From NCBI GenBank assembly GCA_002633005.1, contig NMRA01000227.1, positions 76,748-105,570 on the forward strand: a stretch of 28,823 nt of DNA. The letters are read 5' to 3'. Made by a program: the position numbers and the translations under genes. The notes beneath the pieces are model-generated. The model worked only from the letters and a program-made list of their open reading frames with translations. It was not told the DNA's origin and searched no databases. This DNA is from Phoronis australis. Taxonomy: Eukaryota; Phoronida; Phoronidae. Shown piece after piece: positions 21,601 to 28,660 of this stretch (positions are counted from its first letter, which is position 1; each line of letters begins with the position of its first letter).

Positions 21601-23722
21601 AATCCCGGCTGCCCCCGCCTCTAACGTCGATGTACTGTACTCCATATTCCACATATTAGATCTAGGCCTCTCTATTTTAGATAGTTCTTCCAGGCGTGAG
21701 AACACAAAAAGAACGTATGGCCACCGTTCCAAAAACATTGTATCTTCATCACCCTCGTGAAATTCGGCGAAGAAGAATACCAGAAAAGATTTCACCAAAA
21801 GTAAAACACCAAAATGATCTTTCAACTATGACCACTATATCTGAAAAGTATCATTACGCTAAACGACCTCGCTTTCCTCAATACCTGGACGAATTTGCCA
21901 GCACATTTACTCTCCTTGAATACAGGTCAGTAAAAAAGTGACGATACGAAAATTAAATCAGATTACTAATTATTATTTTTATCAAATGCGTATCCATATA
22001 ATGTCGGCAAAGCATATACACTGTCTTGAAACTTTCTTCATCTTGCCGGCTTAAACAATACTGCACATTTACAATCCAAAACAAAAAGTGAAGGCCAGAT
22101 GACTTAATTGCCAGACCATTAAATATCTACGTTACGGAAATCTACCATTTCAGCAAAGAAGTCCATATTCTCAGAAGTCCAAGCCCTCCTTCATTTCCGG
22201 CTGGCTGCGCGCGTGCAGTCGTGCTCTACTTGATTGCCCGAGACAAAGTGTCGGGCCCCCCTTATGGCATCCTAGATCACTGTGCTACTTATGCCCATAC
22301 CAACTAGATTCACTGGTCATGCCACACTAATAATGTTCATGTGAAGTGACTCACTGTACACGCCACGATACTCAGTATGGCCTGACGTGCCACACCATTA
22401 ACTGCCAATGTCACGTTTTCGAATTGCAGAAATTTATCCCCTAAAAATTACCAAAGAACACCTTACGCAACAGATGCAGCCCGTGCCAGGTCGTCTAAGC
22501 GGCCGTCCTCCAAATCACCCTCACCCTGTCTCAATGGCGTGCCAGGCAAGTCGGACCATTTGGTACTTACGGCGGCATAACACGTCATGCCACCACGACG
22601 TGAAGCCGGTTCAAAACTGTCGCTTTAAAATGTCCCGTTACAAGATAGTAAAGCAATATGTGGTTGGACAAATCATGAAGTAGCCTACTCCAGAGGTAGA
22701 TCTAAATCTAAGCAGATCAGTTCGTAAAACATCGAAGATCAAATCTTGTGGTCGTCTCCATTGTTAAACACCAAAGGTCAGACCTATAATGCAATGAGAC
22801 TCAGTGGACGACATGGCCACTGATCTAATAAGGCAACAAAACCTGTTGCAACTGAACGATCAGTTACAGAAACAAAATCTAGATTTTTATTCAACACATT
22901 TCAGAAACGAAAATTGAGAGGCCACGCATCAGAACACTTTCCAGTGCGAAAGCTGTCAATGAGCCCAGGATGTCAGAGACGAAGGAGGAGTACGTCCGAC
23001 AGTTTGTTGTTGAAATTGTGGCTCGTGCGGTGAACATGATGACAGGGAGTGCAACTGATGCCGACGTTTCACAGGATGAGAACAGAAGTGTCAACGAAAC
23101 TTCTGCGACATCGCACATCCAAGAGCCTGTTAAAGACCCTTCCATTCCGGACGATGATCTTGCGTCTAAAAGCTTGAAGTGGGACACCGATCGAGAGGTC
23201 ATTGTAATACCTTCTGCGGGAGCAGTCATTATGCCTCCGACAGACGACGGAAAAGAAAGCATGGATTCACTTAGGGAAGGTGGTGACAGCGAAGACCCGG
23301 AAGCATTTAATACTCAAGATCTGAACATCGTAAGTACTTTGGGAGACCTTGAACCTGGAGAACCAGAGACTGGAGAAACTTCACAACAGCATATAACGAC
23401 AAACGTTGTAGACGATACCGAGCGGCCAAAAACGGAATCGGACCAGGACGAAGCGGAACAAAAGCCGTCGGTCTCGGATAAACTAATAGCAAACAACGAA
23501 AGAGGCCATTCGGAACTTTCAAAATCTCACGAAAACGGGTCGCAAGCAGCACAGTCGGGAGAATCATGGGTGACTGAAATAACGAATCCCGACGACTACT
23601 TGTCCGCTTTCAGTTCTGGAACGGTTCAGTCTTCAGTATTCTTACAGGCGGACGGCGTGCAGGCACAACTATCGGCTGCGTCCTACGGCCAAGATACATT
23701 AGCTGTCAAGCCAAACAAATGA
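6431..23722 (+). CDS. TSSK-like serine/threonine kinase with C-terminal AKAP-type RII-binding helix (13-exon gene model)
   Basis: Joining 13 exons by splice consensus and codon phase gives 2430 nt, or 809 residues plus a stop. Kinase motifs appear in order: glycine loop LGHGEFSRV (51-59), VAIK lysine K90, helix-C glutamate E109, HRDLKAEN (190-197), DFG (210-212), activation-loop T227 in [18 protein letters not shown] (251-256) and the subdomain XI arginine R310. PREVES, YAAPEV and the C-lobe wording resemble the testis-specific serine kinase family, which acts in spermatids and the sperm flagellum. Usual TSSKs end soon after the kinase domain. This protein adds about 490 residues: a basic, serine-rich linker (PKA-type KRSS at 397-400, KRPS at 522-525), then an acidic tail. 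Residues 568-579 ([12 protein letters not shown]) fit the amphipathic RII-binding consensus of A-kinase anchoring proteins. The kinase part is secure. Joining the last six exons to it rests on phase compatibility and lack of competing start signals, and needs cDNA support. Confidence 0.8.
7257..7312 (+). repeat. Minisatellite, four 14-bp units
   Basis: The unit [c/a]aacagacacgagt is repeated four times head to tail, differing only at the first base. Confidence 0.9.
7931..8001. mobile_element. Perfect 71-bp palindrome with 9-bp direct repeats (foldback-like element)
   Basis: Two 35-base arms are exact reverse complements around a single central A at 7966. CAATGCATG occurs at 7923-7931 and again at 8001-8009, so the block looks like an insertion of TAGGCAATGACC...GGTCATTGCCTA with a 9-bp target duplication. 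Merlin elements make 8-9 bp duplications. Pieces of the arm also lie at both outer edges of the Merlin element, suggesting a related minimal non-autonomous copy. Confidence 0.75.
8627..8734 (+). CDS. Kinase exon 2 (VAIK lysine, helix C)
   Basis: 36 codons, phase 0 to phase 0, between ttttgtag and gtaagt. It encodes [12 protein letters not shown], with catalytic K90, and the helix-C segment FIPREVESI. This segment is close to the EKFLPREIEIL wording of TSSKs. Confidence 0.92.
8735..10265. other. Kinase intron 2
   Basis: It begins gtaagt and ends ttcttctatag. It is AT-rich. I see no coding frame, tandem repeat or recognisable mobile element in it. Confidence 0.7.
10266..10471 (+). CDS. Kinase exon 3 (hinge to HRD)
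   Basis: Encodes the hinge [13 protein letters not shown], helices D and E, and ends inside the arginine codon of the catalytic HRD motif (GVIHR). It is read from ttctatag and ends CACAG|gcaagt. The donor is GC rather than GT, but matches the strong GC-AG consensus exactly. Only this junction restores HRDLK with exon 4. Confidence 0.9.
10800..11433 (+). pseudogene. Non-LTR retrotransposon reverse transcriptase fragment, part 1
   Basis: The conceptual reading shows [11 protein letters not shown], a decayed version of the reverse-transcriptase F/YADD box with D replaced by G, then [17 protein letters not shown]. After a frameshift near 11030 comes [14 protein letters not shown], then [13 protein letters not shown] and [18 protein letters not shown]. 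This order is typical of the C-terminal half of the reverse transcriptase of CR1- or Jockey-like LINEs. In-frame stops, the frameshift, 5' truncation and loss of the catalytic aspartate show that the copy is dead. The Kolobok insertion interrupts it at 11434, and it resumes at 13383. Confidence 0.8.
11438..11595 (+). repeat. Kolobok left terminal inverted repeat
   Basis: 158 bases from aggcgaaggcaacc to cttcccgcca. They match the reverse complement of 13221-13378 apart from about three substitutions, for example cctaaacat versus cctagacat. Confidence 0.95.
11772..12083 (+). pseudogene. Kolobok second ORF, N-terminal part of a P2RX7-C-like cysteine-motif protein
   Basis: From ATG 11772 the frame encodes an acidic leader, then [13 protein letters not shown], and later [19 protein letters not shown]. 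The pattern W-C-x-C-x2-C-x3-PT-x2-EC-x-CC is shared with the intracellular domain of P2X7 receptors and with proteins encoded by many invertebrate transposons. The similarity stops right after ECLCC, and the remaining residues (SEFHINYL...) are out-of-frame readthrough of the opposing transposase. The C-terminal part has therefore been lost in the internal deletion. Its role in transposition is not known to me. The family link is from memory of the motif, not from a search. Confidence 0.6.
12018..13113 (-). pseudogene. Kolobok THAP-domain transposase, truncated and frameshifted
   Basis: The minus-strand frame starts at ATG 13113 with a THAP zinc finger: [35 protein letters not shown] and the closing IPSVLIP, covering about residues 1-95. 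A serine/proline-rich linker follows. Next come CQVCGEGV and [14 protein letters not shown], a cysteine-histidine region typical of THAP transposases, then [15 protein letters not shown]. At an 8-base A run (12239-12246, T run on the coding strand) the frame breaks. The next frame continues sensibly as [17 protein letters not shown] ... [20 protein letters not shown], including a likely catalytic aspartate, and ends at 12018. Everything past this is missing. The copy cannot make active transposase but could still be mobilised in trans. Confidence 0.8.
13221..13378 (-). repeat. Kolobok right terminal inverted repeat
   Basis: 158 bases, reverse complement of the left end, followed by TTAA at 13379-13382. 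Confidence 0.95.
13383..13736 (+). pseudogene. Non-LTR retrotransposon reverse transcriptase fragment, part 2
   Basis: Reading resumes right after the Kolobok target site with [33 protein letters not shown] and, after stops and frameshifts, [18 protein letters not shown] and RPERLW. Such sequence forms the C-terminal tail of the same class of LINE polyproteins as part 1. The order and orientation of the two parts show that the LINE inserted first and the Kolobok later. Confidence 0.75.
13746..13812 (+). repeat. Short dispersed repeat, copy 1
   Basis: The segment starting tatgtcccga and ending aaaaggagaccgtg closely matches 15768-15842 in intron 5, allowing for small indels. Confidence 0.6.
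14178..14336. mobile_element. MITE with CAGTGCTGTA-type termini (copy 2)
   Basis: A 159-bp block: the left tip (aagtgccgtattggtaaa) is a decayed form of the copy 1 tip, and the right tip ends CCACTACAGCACTG exactly as in copy 1. The inner gtaggcgc motifs and the phrase 'aaaggtggttggctgc' are shared. It is about 500 bp shorter than copy 1. Confidence 0.7.
14564..14619 (+). CDS. Kinase exon 4 (HRD to DFG catalytic loop)
   Basis: 56 nt encoding [19 protein letters not shown]. It starts by completing the HRD arginine codon and ends ATTG|gtgagt with the first base of the DFG aspartate codon. Catalytic D192, K194 and N197 are present. Confidence 0.93.
14616..15060 (+). repeat. Tandem array of ~60-bp units that copies the exon 4 splice donor
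   Basis: About seven and a half units of ~60 bp (one is 5 bp short). Each contains ATTGGTGA[A/G]T, the same sequence as the exon 4-intron 4 boundary, then tttagaatgactgccctt and a copy of ctggagcaagactt. The first unit begins at the true donor. Units in the middle are nearly identical. The last (donor-like site at 15031) keeps the full ATTGGTGAGT. Confidence 0.95.
15208..15343 (+). CDS. Kinase exon 5 (DFG to DIWS, activation segment)
   Basis: Read from cttccag. It encodes (D)[26 protein letters not shown] and PLADIWSL. The GSRAYAAPE wording and C229 before glycine follow the TSSK pattern (FCGSPAYAAPE). It ends CTT|gtaagt in phase 2. Confidence 0.95.
15344..16240. other. Kinase intron 5
   Basis: It begins gtaagt and ends ttctttgtag. 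It contains a copy of a short dispersed repeat (15768-15842), and no gene was recognised. Confidence 0.6.
15768..15842 (+). repeat. Short dispersed repeat, copy 2
   Basis: It shares tatgtcccgaa, the 'caagctcg' block and ccagagat.aaaaggagacc with 13746-13812. Its boundaries are approximate. Confidence 0.6.
16241..16356 (+). CDS. Kinase exon 6 (C-lobe, helix F-G)
   Basis: It completes DIWSLG and continues [18 protein letters not shown] and MKSQRI, aligning with GVILYIMVCGSMPYDD of TSSKs. It ends TATG|gtaact in phase 1. Confidence 0.92.
16621..16763 (+). CDS. Kinase exon 7 (end of catalytic domain)
   Basis: After aatctttccag it encodes [20 protein letters not shown] and ILLNSWM. These are subdomain XI with the conserved arginine R310 and the closing tryptophan. 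It ends CATATCAG|gtaagc in phase 0. Confidence 0.93.
16764..17176. other. Kinase intron 7
   Basis: From gtaagc to ttttcattcag. Nothing else was recognised in it. Confidence 0.5.
17177..17237 (+). CDS. Kinase exon 8 (linker)
   Basis: A short exon read from attcag, encoding [20 protein letters not shown] and ending CGAG|gtacat in phase 1. It was chosen because it starts in phase 0 after exon 7 and ends in the phase that exon 9 needs. No motif identifies it independently. Confidence 0.55.
17238..18425. other. Kinase intron 8
   Basis: From gtacat to ctataacag. It contains a perfect tandem duplication of a 17-mer at 18245-18278 (unit attgtacatcacaatat). No gene was recognised. Confidence 0.5.
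18426..18505 (+). CDS. Kinase exon 9 (linker)
   Basis: After a strong pyrimidine tract and ctataacag it encodes [18 protein letters not shown] and PQAIGTI, ending ATC|gtaagt in phase 0. The other open frame leads to a stop in exon 10, which supports this frame. Confidence 0.6.
19468..19668 (+). pseudogene. Acidic transposon ORF fragment
   Basis: 66 residues from ATG 19468 to a stop. It is rich in E and D, then contains [17 protein letters not shown]. The RPYxxxPPA phrase resembles the leader of cysteine-motif proteins paired with THAP transposases (compare [13 protein letters not shown] in the Kolobok above), but the cysteine motif itself is absent. It ends near the stop of the opposing THAP frame. 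Function unknown, probably dead. Confidence 0.35.
19687..19941 (-). pseudogene. Degenerate THAP zinc-finger domain
   Basis: From ATG 19941 the minus strand reads [20 protein letters not shown], then breaks frame after VFR. In the next frame it reads KDAKVAQ, a stop, [25 protein letters not shown], and ends at GLVQ. These are the THAP landmarks in order (C-x2-GC, FPK, W..FV, C-x2-HF). One frameshift and one in-frame stop make it non-functional. Confidence 0.7.
20773..20859 (+). CDS. Kinase exon 10 (basic linker with PKA-type site)
   Basis: 29 codons, phase 0 to 0, after gtctcacag. It encodes [16 protein letters not shown] and [11 protein letters not shown]397-R398-S399-S400 fits the basic PKA phosphorylation consensus. 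It ends AAAGG|gtaata. Confidence 0.65.
20860..21680. other. Kinase intron 10
   Basis: From gtaata to tctattttag. A GC-richer stretch at about 20985-21245 may be a decayed repeat, but it could not be assigned. Confidence 0.45.
21681..21925 (+). CDS. Kinase exon 11 (basic linker)
   Basis: Read from tctctattttag in phase 0. It encodes 81 residues, including [41 protein letters not shown] and TFTLLEY, and ends TACAG|gtcagt in phase 2. No known domain was recognised. Confidence 0.6.
21926..22429. other. Kinase intron 11
   Basis: From gtcagt to cgaattgcag. Nothing else was recognised in it. Confidence 0.45.
22430..22545 (+). CDS. Kinase exon 12 (serine-rich basic linker, GC donor)
   Basis: Read in phase 2 from gaattgcag. 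It encodes [12 protein letters not shown] and [16 protein letters not shown], a PKA- and proline-directed-site-rich stretch. It ends GCCAG|gcaagt, a perfect GC-AG donor, in phase 1, which fits exon 13 at 22905. Alternative: a GT donor after 22562, joined to the AG before 22883, is also in frame and would add a few residues. Confidence 0.55.
22905..23722 (+). CDS. Kinase exon 13 (acidic tail with RII-binding helix), terminal exon
   Basis: After caacacatttcag it encodes 271 residues and the stop at 23720-23722. Residues 565-585 begin [19 protein letters not shown], a predicted amphipathic helix. V568, F571, V572, I575, V576 and A579 fill the hydrophobic positions of the AKAP consensus for docking to PKA RII dimerisation domains. 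The remainder is acidic and low in hydrophobics, probably disordered, with EPGEPETGE and frequent S, T and Q. An ATG at 22959-22979 could start a separate small protein if this exon were not joined to the kinase. The neighbouring exons and the absence of an obvious promoter argue against that. Confidence 0.75.
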
Positions 23723-23769
23723 CGGCGTCATTAAAAAATACAGTTCACGAATCCCCAACGCTGATTAAA

Positions 23770-23775
23770 AATAAA
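23770..23775 (+). terminator. Polyadenylation signal AATAAA of the kinase gene
   Basis: AATAAA lies 48 bases after the stop codon of exon 13, in an A-rich context. The spacing suits a short 3' UTR. Confidence 0.6.
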
Positions 23776-24402
23776 AGTATTTTAAACATGTTGCGTTTCT
23801 TGGAATGACAAAGACCGGTGCATAATAAGTAGCAACACTAACTGACATGAGGAAAATTGTTTATTACAGAAGTTTTCCAATAAAGGAAGGCAATGGCATG
23901 CCAACAAGAAATAAGTTACACTAGATACAAGTGATACAGGTATACATGGAAACTTTAAGTAAGTTAACTTCAGCACAAGTGAAATGGATGAAACCATTTA
24001 ATAAGTAATTAACTGGCAAGAACTTCCCGGTTTTTTGAAAAAGTTATGAGAATATGGTCATCTCAACAGATAAGTTCAATCAACTACAATGAATGAAAGA
24101 ATTGAACCAGCAGCAGAAACAACAACAGCTTATTTACTGGCAGTTATTGATATTGTTTGAATGGTTTCACTTGCATCACATTTTGACTGATATATAAACA
24201 TCAGTGAAACCAACTCGTACTTGATCAAAAACAAAAGCGATGGTGATGAATAAAAGAAAATTTCAGGTCCAACACTTTCACAAAATTTCGTGTTTACAGT
24301 CACCAGATGTCACTTCACAGATCAAATACAAATATGGACCACATCCTGAGGGCGAATTCAAGTCCTACTGACTGAGCACACAGGAGGAAAATTGCTCTTG
24401 CA

Positions 24403-24540
24403 AGGTCCAGGTGGTCTGATATGCCTGACAGACAGATCTCCCAAGGTCCAGATGATATGCCTGAAACAATGGGTCTCCCAAGGTCCAGGTGATATGCCTG
24501 ACAGATGGGTCTCCCAAGGTCCAGGTGATATGCCTGACGG
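24403..24540 (+). repeat. Minisatellite, ~3.7 units of 36-41 bp
   Basis: Units start aggtccag near 24403, 24444, 24481 and 24517, and run through gatatgcctgac and gggtctccca. The last two are almost identical. Confidence 0.9.
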
Positions 24541-24899
24541 CTATAGTGATGCTCCTTTCCTCTGATTTCTTGTTCTTTGATTAACACGTTTTTAACTACT
24601 TTGATGTACTGTCATTGTCTGCTGGCTTTGTTTACATGATCAGGGGCTTATAGTTTCTGCAGCCTGCACTTAGTCAAATCATGAATAGCAAGATCTGAGT
24701 CCCCACTAGCATGAATGACAAGAGCAACACGGGGCATTGAAATGCGTCCACGAATGCACCACAAATGGTGTACTTATATAGATGTTTATCCTAAAAGTGG
24801 CTACTACATGGCACAAAAACATCAAATCCAGTCGAAAACAGCAATATGTTTTCGTTTCTTTGATACAAAGCTATTTGACAAATAAAAATCCGTCACGGA

Positions 24900-25800
24900 A
24901 CTCGACAGAAACAGAGGAAAACGGAACAAAATGAAATTGCCAATAAGGAGCACAGCGATAGTCGGATATGTCTTGAAAGTCGTTGTTGTCCATTGTCAAC
25001 TTCATTATATATAATAAAGATTCTGCAATGGGTTTAGGAGATACAGCTAAGAATGCAAAAAAACTGGCAATAGGAGGTGCTGCAATATTCAAAGATGTTG
25101 GAAAACCACCGTCAGCCATCCTCTTCACTGTAGGAATGTATGCCAATTTTTAAAATCATCCTTAGACTGGTTTGGTTGACAGAGGGGCAGACAACAAAAA
25201 CAGATTCAAACAGTAAAAATGGCCACTAGGTGGCTAAAATATCTTGAATCCATCCGAAAACAAAAGGAAAGTGTCATCTCACTAATACATGCCTATCAGC
25301 CAAATTTTATGAAAATCTGTTGAGGATCTTTTGAGATACAATTAAAGTAAACATAAAAACTAAAAATTGCCAATAGGGGGTACACCAGAAGTCTGATTTG
25401 TCTGAAAGTTGTCGTCAAGCATTGTCAACTTCATATAAAAATATATGCTTAATTTAATAAGATCCTGCAGAGCGTTTACCAGATACAGCCACGGGCACAA
25501 AATTGCCCCTAGGAGGCACCACTAGTCGAAATCTTCCGAAAAACACCATCAACCCTCCTCTTCACAGTAGGAACATATTATAGGCCAATTTTTAAAATCA
25601 TCCTTAGAGTGCTTGGTTGACAGAGAGGCGGACTTGAAAACAGTAAAAATATCCACAAGGTGGCACAAAATGGGTTGAATCCATTCGAGAACAAGAGGAT
25701 AGCGTCATCTCATTAATAAATGCCTATGTGCCAAGTTTCATGAAAATCTGTTGAGAAATTTCAAGATACAGAGGAAAATGGAAAAAACTAAAATTGGGAC
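24900..25800 (+). repeat. Diverged tandem pair of a ~430-bp repeat
   Basis: Shared landmarks recur about 430-440 bases apart: 'cattgtcaacttcat' (24991, 25419), 'ccaatttttaaaatcatcctta' split over 25142 and 25583, 'ggttgacagag', and 'atgaaaatctgttgag' (25309, 25740). A third copy starts at about 25750 and breaks off. Such units with 'catgaaaatctgttgag' are typical dispersed repeats of invertebrate genomes. The superfamily is not known to me. Confidence 0.8.
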
Positions 25801-25910
25801 ACTGGATGCCTGGACAGACAGATGATGGCAATATGCACCCACACATAAATATGTGAGCGCATAAAAAGTGATATTCTATGGCTGGGTGGTCAACATCACC
25901 TCATACAGAG

Positions 25911-25916
25911 TTTATT
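25911..25916 (-). terminator. Polyadenylation signal (TTTATT on plus strand) of the minus-strand gene
   Basis: AATAAA on the minus strand, 56 bases past the stop codon at 25972-25974. Confidence 0.5.
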
Positions 25917-25971
25917 TTACTGCATTTTAGCAAATCAGAGGACAGAAGTACCAGTGGTCATGTGATAACAG

Positions 25972-27224
25972 TTAATCACCAATACACAGATCTGCAGTGA
26001 ACACAGGTTCAGTGCTGGAGTCTTCATGTGACAGCCCACTATAGCCCCGTTCAGCCACTTCAGGTTTATAACAAGCACTTGTTTCTGTGTCACTGTCCAC
26101 ACTGATACACTTTATGCCTGGTTCCAGCGTGCCATCACAAGACCAGAGTTGAAGGTCCTCCCTCAAGTAAGAATGGAATGAAGGCTGTGAGGGAAGTTGA
26201 ATGGCATCTGAATCCTCAAGCTCACCAGATACTTCATCTGTGAGTCCAATCTTAGCTTCACTATTGAAAGACGCTTGGAACTTTTGGCCAACACTTAGTT
26301 CACCTCCAGGCTCTTCCAAGTCTGTCACCATCTCTTTGGAAAGATTTGGAATGCACTCAAATGGCACGTATAAATTGTCATGTGAAACATCAAGTAACTC
26401 CTTCTCTTTCCTGTTTCCTGAGCACAATAAAGCGTGTCCATCAATTTCTGTTAATCCACCAGCACGCTGCTCTTCTTTTTCATCAGAGTATTTTGAAGAT
26501 GACAAGCTTTGCTTAAGCATTCCAACTTGAGAACATGACAAGACTTGCTCAGGCATTTCTACTTCAGGTGGTAAGTTTACATTTTTACTCAGTCCATGCT
26601 CTGAAGATGAGCAAGGCTGGTCAGACACTTCTGGTATTGTTTCTGAACATGACAAGACTTGCTCAGGCATTTCTACTTCAGGTGGTAAGTTTACATTTTT
26701 ACTCTGTCCATGCTCTGAAGATGACCAAGGCTGATCAGACACTTCTGGTATTGTTTCTGAACATGACAAGACTTGCTCAGGCATTTCTACTTCAGGTGGT
26801 AAGTTTACATTTTTACTCTGTCCATGCTCTGAAGATGAGCAAGGCTGGTCAGACACTTCTGGTATTGTTTCTGAATGAACTGTTAATTTGTGATATTGCA
26901 CATCTTCTGATGCAGATGACAACTGTTGCGGTTGTGCTGGAATGCTGCTCAGTGTACTCTGTTGTTCAGGTTGTACTGGCATACTGCTTACTGTACTCTG
27001 TACGTGGCGAAGTTTCTTCAGATCAAAGTGCTGTATGAGAAGTTGATGAAGTAACTGTGTGTCAAACTGAGGAGCACTTCTATCTCTGGTCACTGAGATG
27101 TGCCGCAGACTCTGGCGTCTGTCAAATGTCTGGATGGCGTGCGCAATGTTCTGGAGTCTGTGCAGGTTATCCTGCTGCATTGAGCCAAAAATCTCTTGGA
27201 TGCTATGCTTCTTAACTAGTTTAC
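25972..27224 (-). CDS. Unidentified protein, last exon with three 38-residue repeats
   Basis: The minus-strand terminal exon is read from tcatttgttag in phase 1. It joins the exon at 27989-28141 to give ..NRKVI-G-KLVKKHSIQEIF. It encodes 416 residues. The first ~75 look folded and helical (SMQQDNLHRLQNIAHAIQTF, QLLHQLLIQHFDLKKL). The rest is acidic, rich in S, E, P and Q, and probably disordered. Three tandem repeats of SETIPEVSDQP...MPEQVLSC, 38 residues each, fill about 26531-26872. I do not recognise the family. Upstream exons lie beyond the window, so the protein is partial here. The frame also extends to an ATG at 27255, but the matching splice phases favour the spliced model. Confidence 0.65.
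26531..26872 (-). repeat. Coding minisatellite, three 114-bp units
   Basis: Units begin at 26531, 26645 and 26759 (period exactly 114 bp, 38 codons) and differ at only a few bases. A partial fourth unit lies just outside. Confidence 0.95.
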
Positions 27225-27988
27225 CTAACAAATGATATTGTAAACAACATCTCAACTGGCAAGTTTCAAAATCAAAGGATCATTCTATGAAAATTAATAT
27301 ACAATTGCAGTAGCTTGTTTAATAAGTATTATTACTACACTGGCTATTGCTTCACCATCATTGTCATCATTTTCATTACAATCATTAGTACATCACAGAC
27401 ATCAGCATTGAATAATGCAACTACCTCTCACTATTAATGTCAATATTTACCAATATTGTCATCACTTTTACATTTCAAAACCAAAAATACTTACACTTAA
27501 ACCATCTTATAAAACTACTTTTCATCAGAAAAAACAACTTTTGATTTAGATCTCATAATGATATGAAAAAGGTCTCAAATTGTTCTTTAGTTAAATTGAA
27601 GGCGATTTCATGTTTTCAGAATAACTGAACTGACAGTTGGCTATTGGTTGAGACCAGGCTCTGCAATATGGCATGTCACGGCTTGTCATTTAAAACACCA
27701 AAAACATGGCCTCAACATATAACAAACTTTCAGCTCTTTCGAAAAACAAAAATCACTTCTCAGTTGAGTAAAGAACAAGTAGAGGCCAATTTGATAGTGG
27801 TTAGTGAACTATATCCAAAGTTGACTTCTTGCTTGAACTGCATGTTTACAGTCGATTCAAGTCAAATGAATAGTTCAGCACAAACATATCTGCAAATTTA
27901 TGCTGTGGAATTTCTTAGGAAATTCTAATAGTATGCAATCATAAAAGTTAATGGCCCAAATCTCTCTTACAATATAACTGACTCTCAC
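27225..27988. other. Intron of the minus-strand gene
   Basis: On the minus strand it begins gtgagag and ends ttgttag. It is AT-rich. A plus-strand open frame at 27644-27928 matches nothing I recognise and is probably chance. Confidence 0.55.
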
Positions 27989-28141
27989 CTATTACTTTCC
28001 GGTTATTCGGACTCTCTACAGGCAGAGGGTGTTGGTTTGATCTGCTGAATCTTTCTTCCACTTTGTCAAACATTTCTTTTATTCTGCCATTCTGAAATAG
28101 CACCAGCTTGAATTCATCAGCCTTGGTAAGAACAAGCTTCT
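27989..28141 (-). CDS. Unidentified protein, penultimate exon
   Basis: 153 nt, with donor ATAG|gtgagag and acceptor tttgatag. It encodes KLVLTKADEFKLVLFQNGRI and KEMFDKVEERFSRSNQHPL. An in-frame TGA lies just upstream with no ATG between, so it must be an internal exon. Start and end phases are both 1. The family was not recognised. Confidence 0.6.
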
Positions 28142-28628
28142 CTATCAAAGTTCATTCCAATACACTTAACTTTCAAAAGAGGAAAAGAAATTGGTACAGA
28201 ATTTGGAAAGTGACTACAGTTTAGCACACATATGTCAGAAAGAGAATTGTCAGAATATTTGAAAATATGTTGTATATCATCAAAAATATTAACAATAAAA
28301 TGAAAAAGTGAATGGATTTTAAAAAATCCTCAGAAATCAATTGATTAGTATTATAAAATGCTCCTGACCATAAAAACTTTCTCTAAAATCAGTTAATTAA
28401 GTGTACTTACACTAATGACGGTAAAATTCCTCCTACCTATCAATTCGTGATTTTTTACTACTTAAATACTAATTAATATTAAGACTAGTTAATGTTAGTA
28501 TTAATTAATACTTGATGAGTTTACAGATATTAATGCCATGGAGAACAAGAAACGAAGATGTACTGTTCAGCATTCAATGTTCAATTGGATTTTGTTCTCA
28601 TCTCTGCATTTCTTTAAACCAAGGTGTG

Positions 28629-28660
<32 letters not shown>

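Larger units (their letters stand above)
23776..25910. repeat. Intergenic region with satellite-like repeats
   Basis: Contains a ~36-41 bp array (24403-24540) and a ~430-bp unit present about twice (24900-25800). No coding frame was recognised. The two flanking genes converge on it. Confidence 0.6.

Noticed and set aside
22891-23262. Minus-strand open frame opposite kinase exon 13
   Set aside because: It is a shadow frame. The plus-strand frame continues to a stop followed by a polyadenylation signal and has a good acceptor.
26535-27038. Plus-strand open frame of 167 codons with three hydrophobic repeats
   Set aside because: It is the antisense shadow of the 114-bp coding repeats of the minus-strand exon, whose splice sites and phases support the minus strand.
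27644-27928. Plus-strand open frame of 94 codons
   Set aside because: It lies within the predicted minus-strand intron and shows no recognisable motif.
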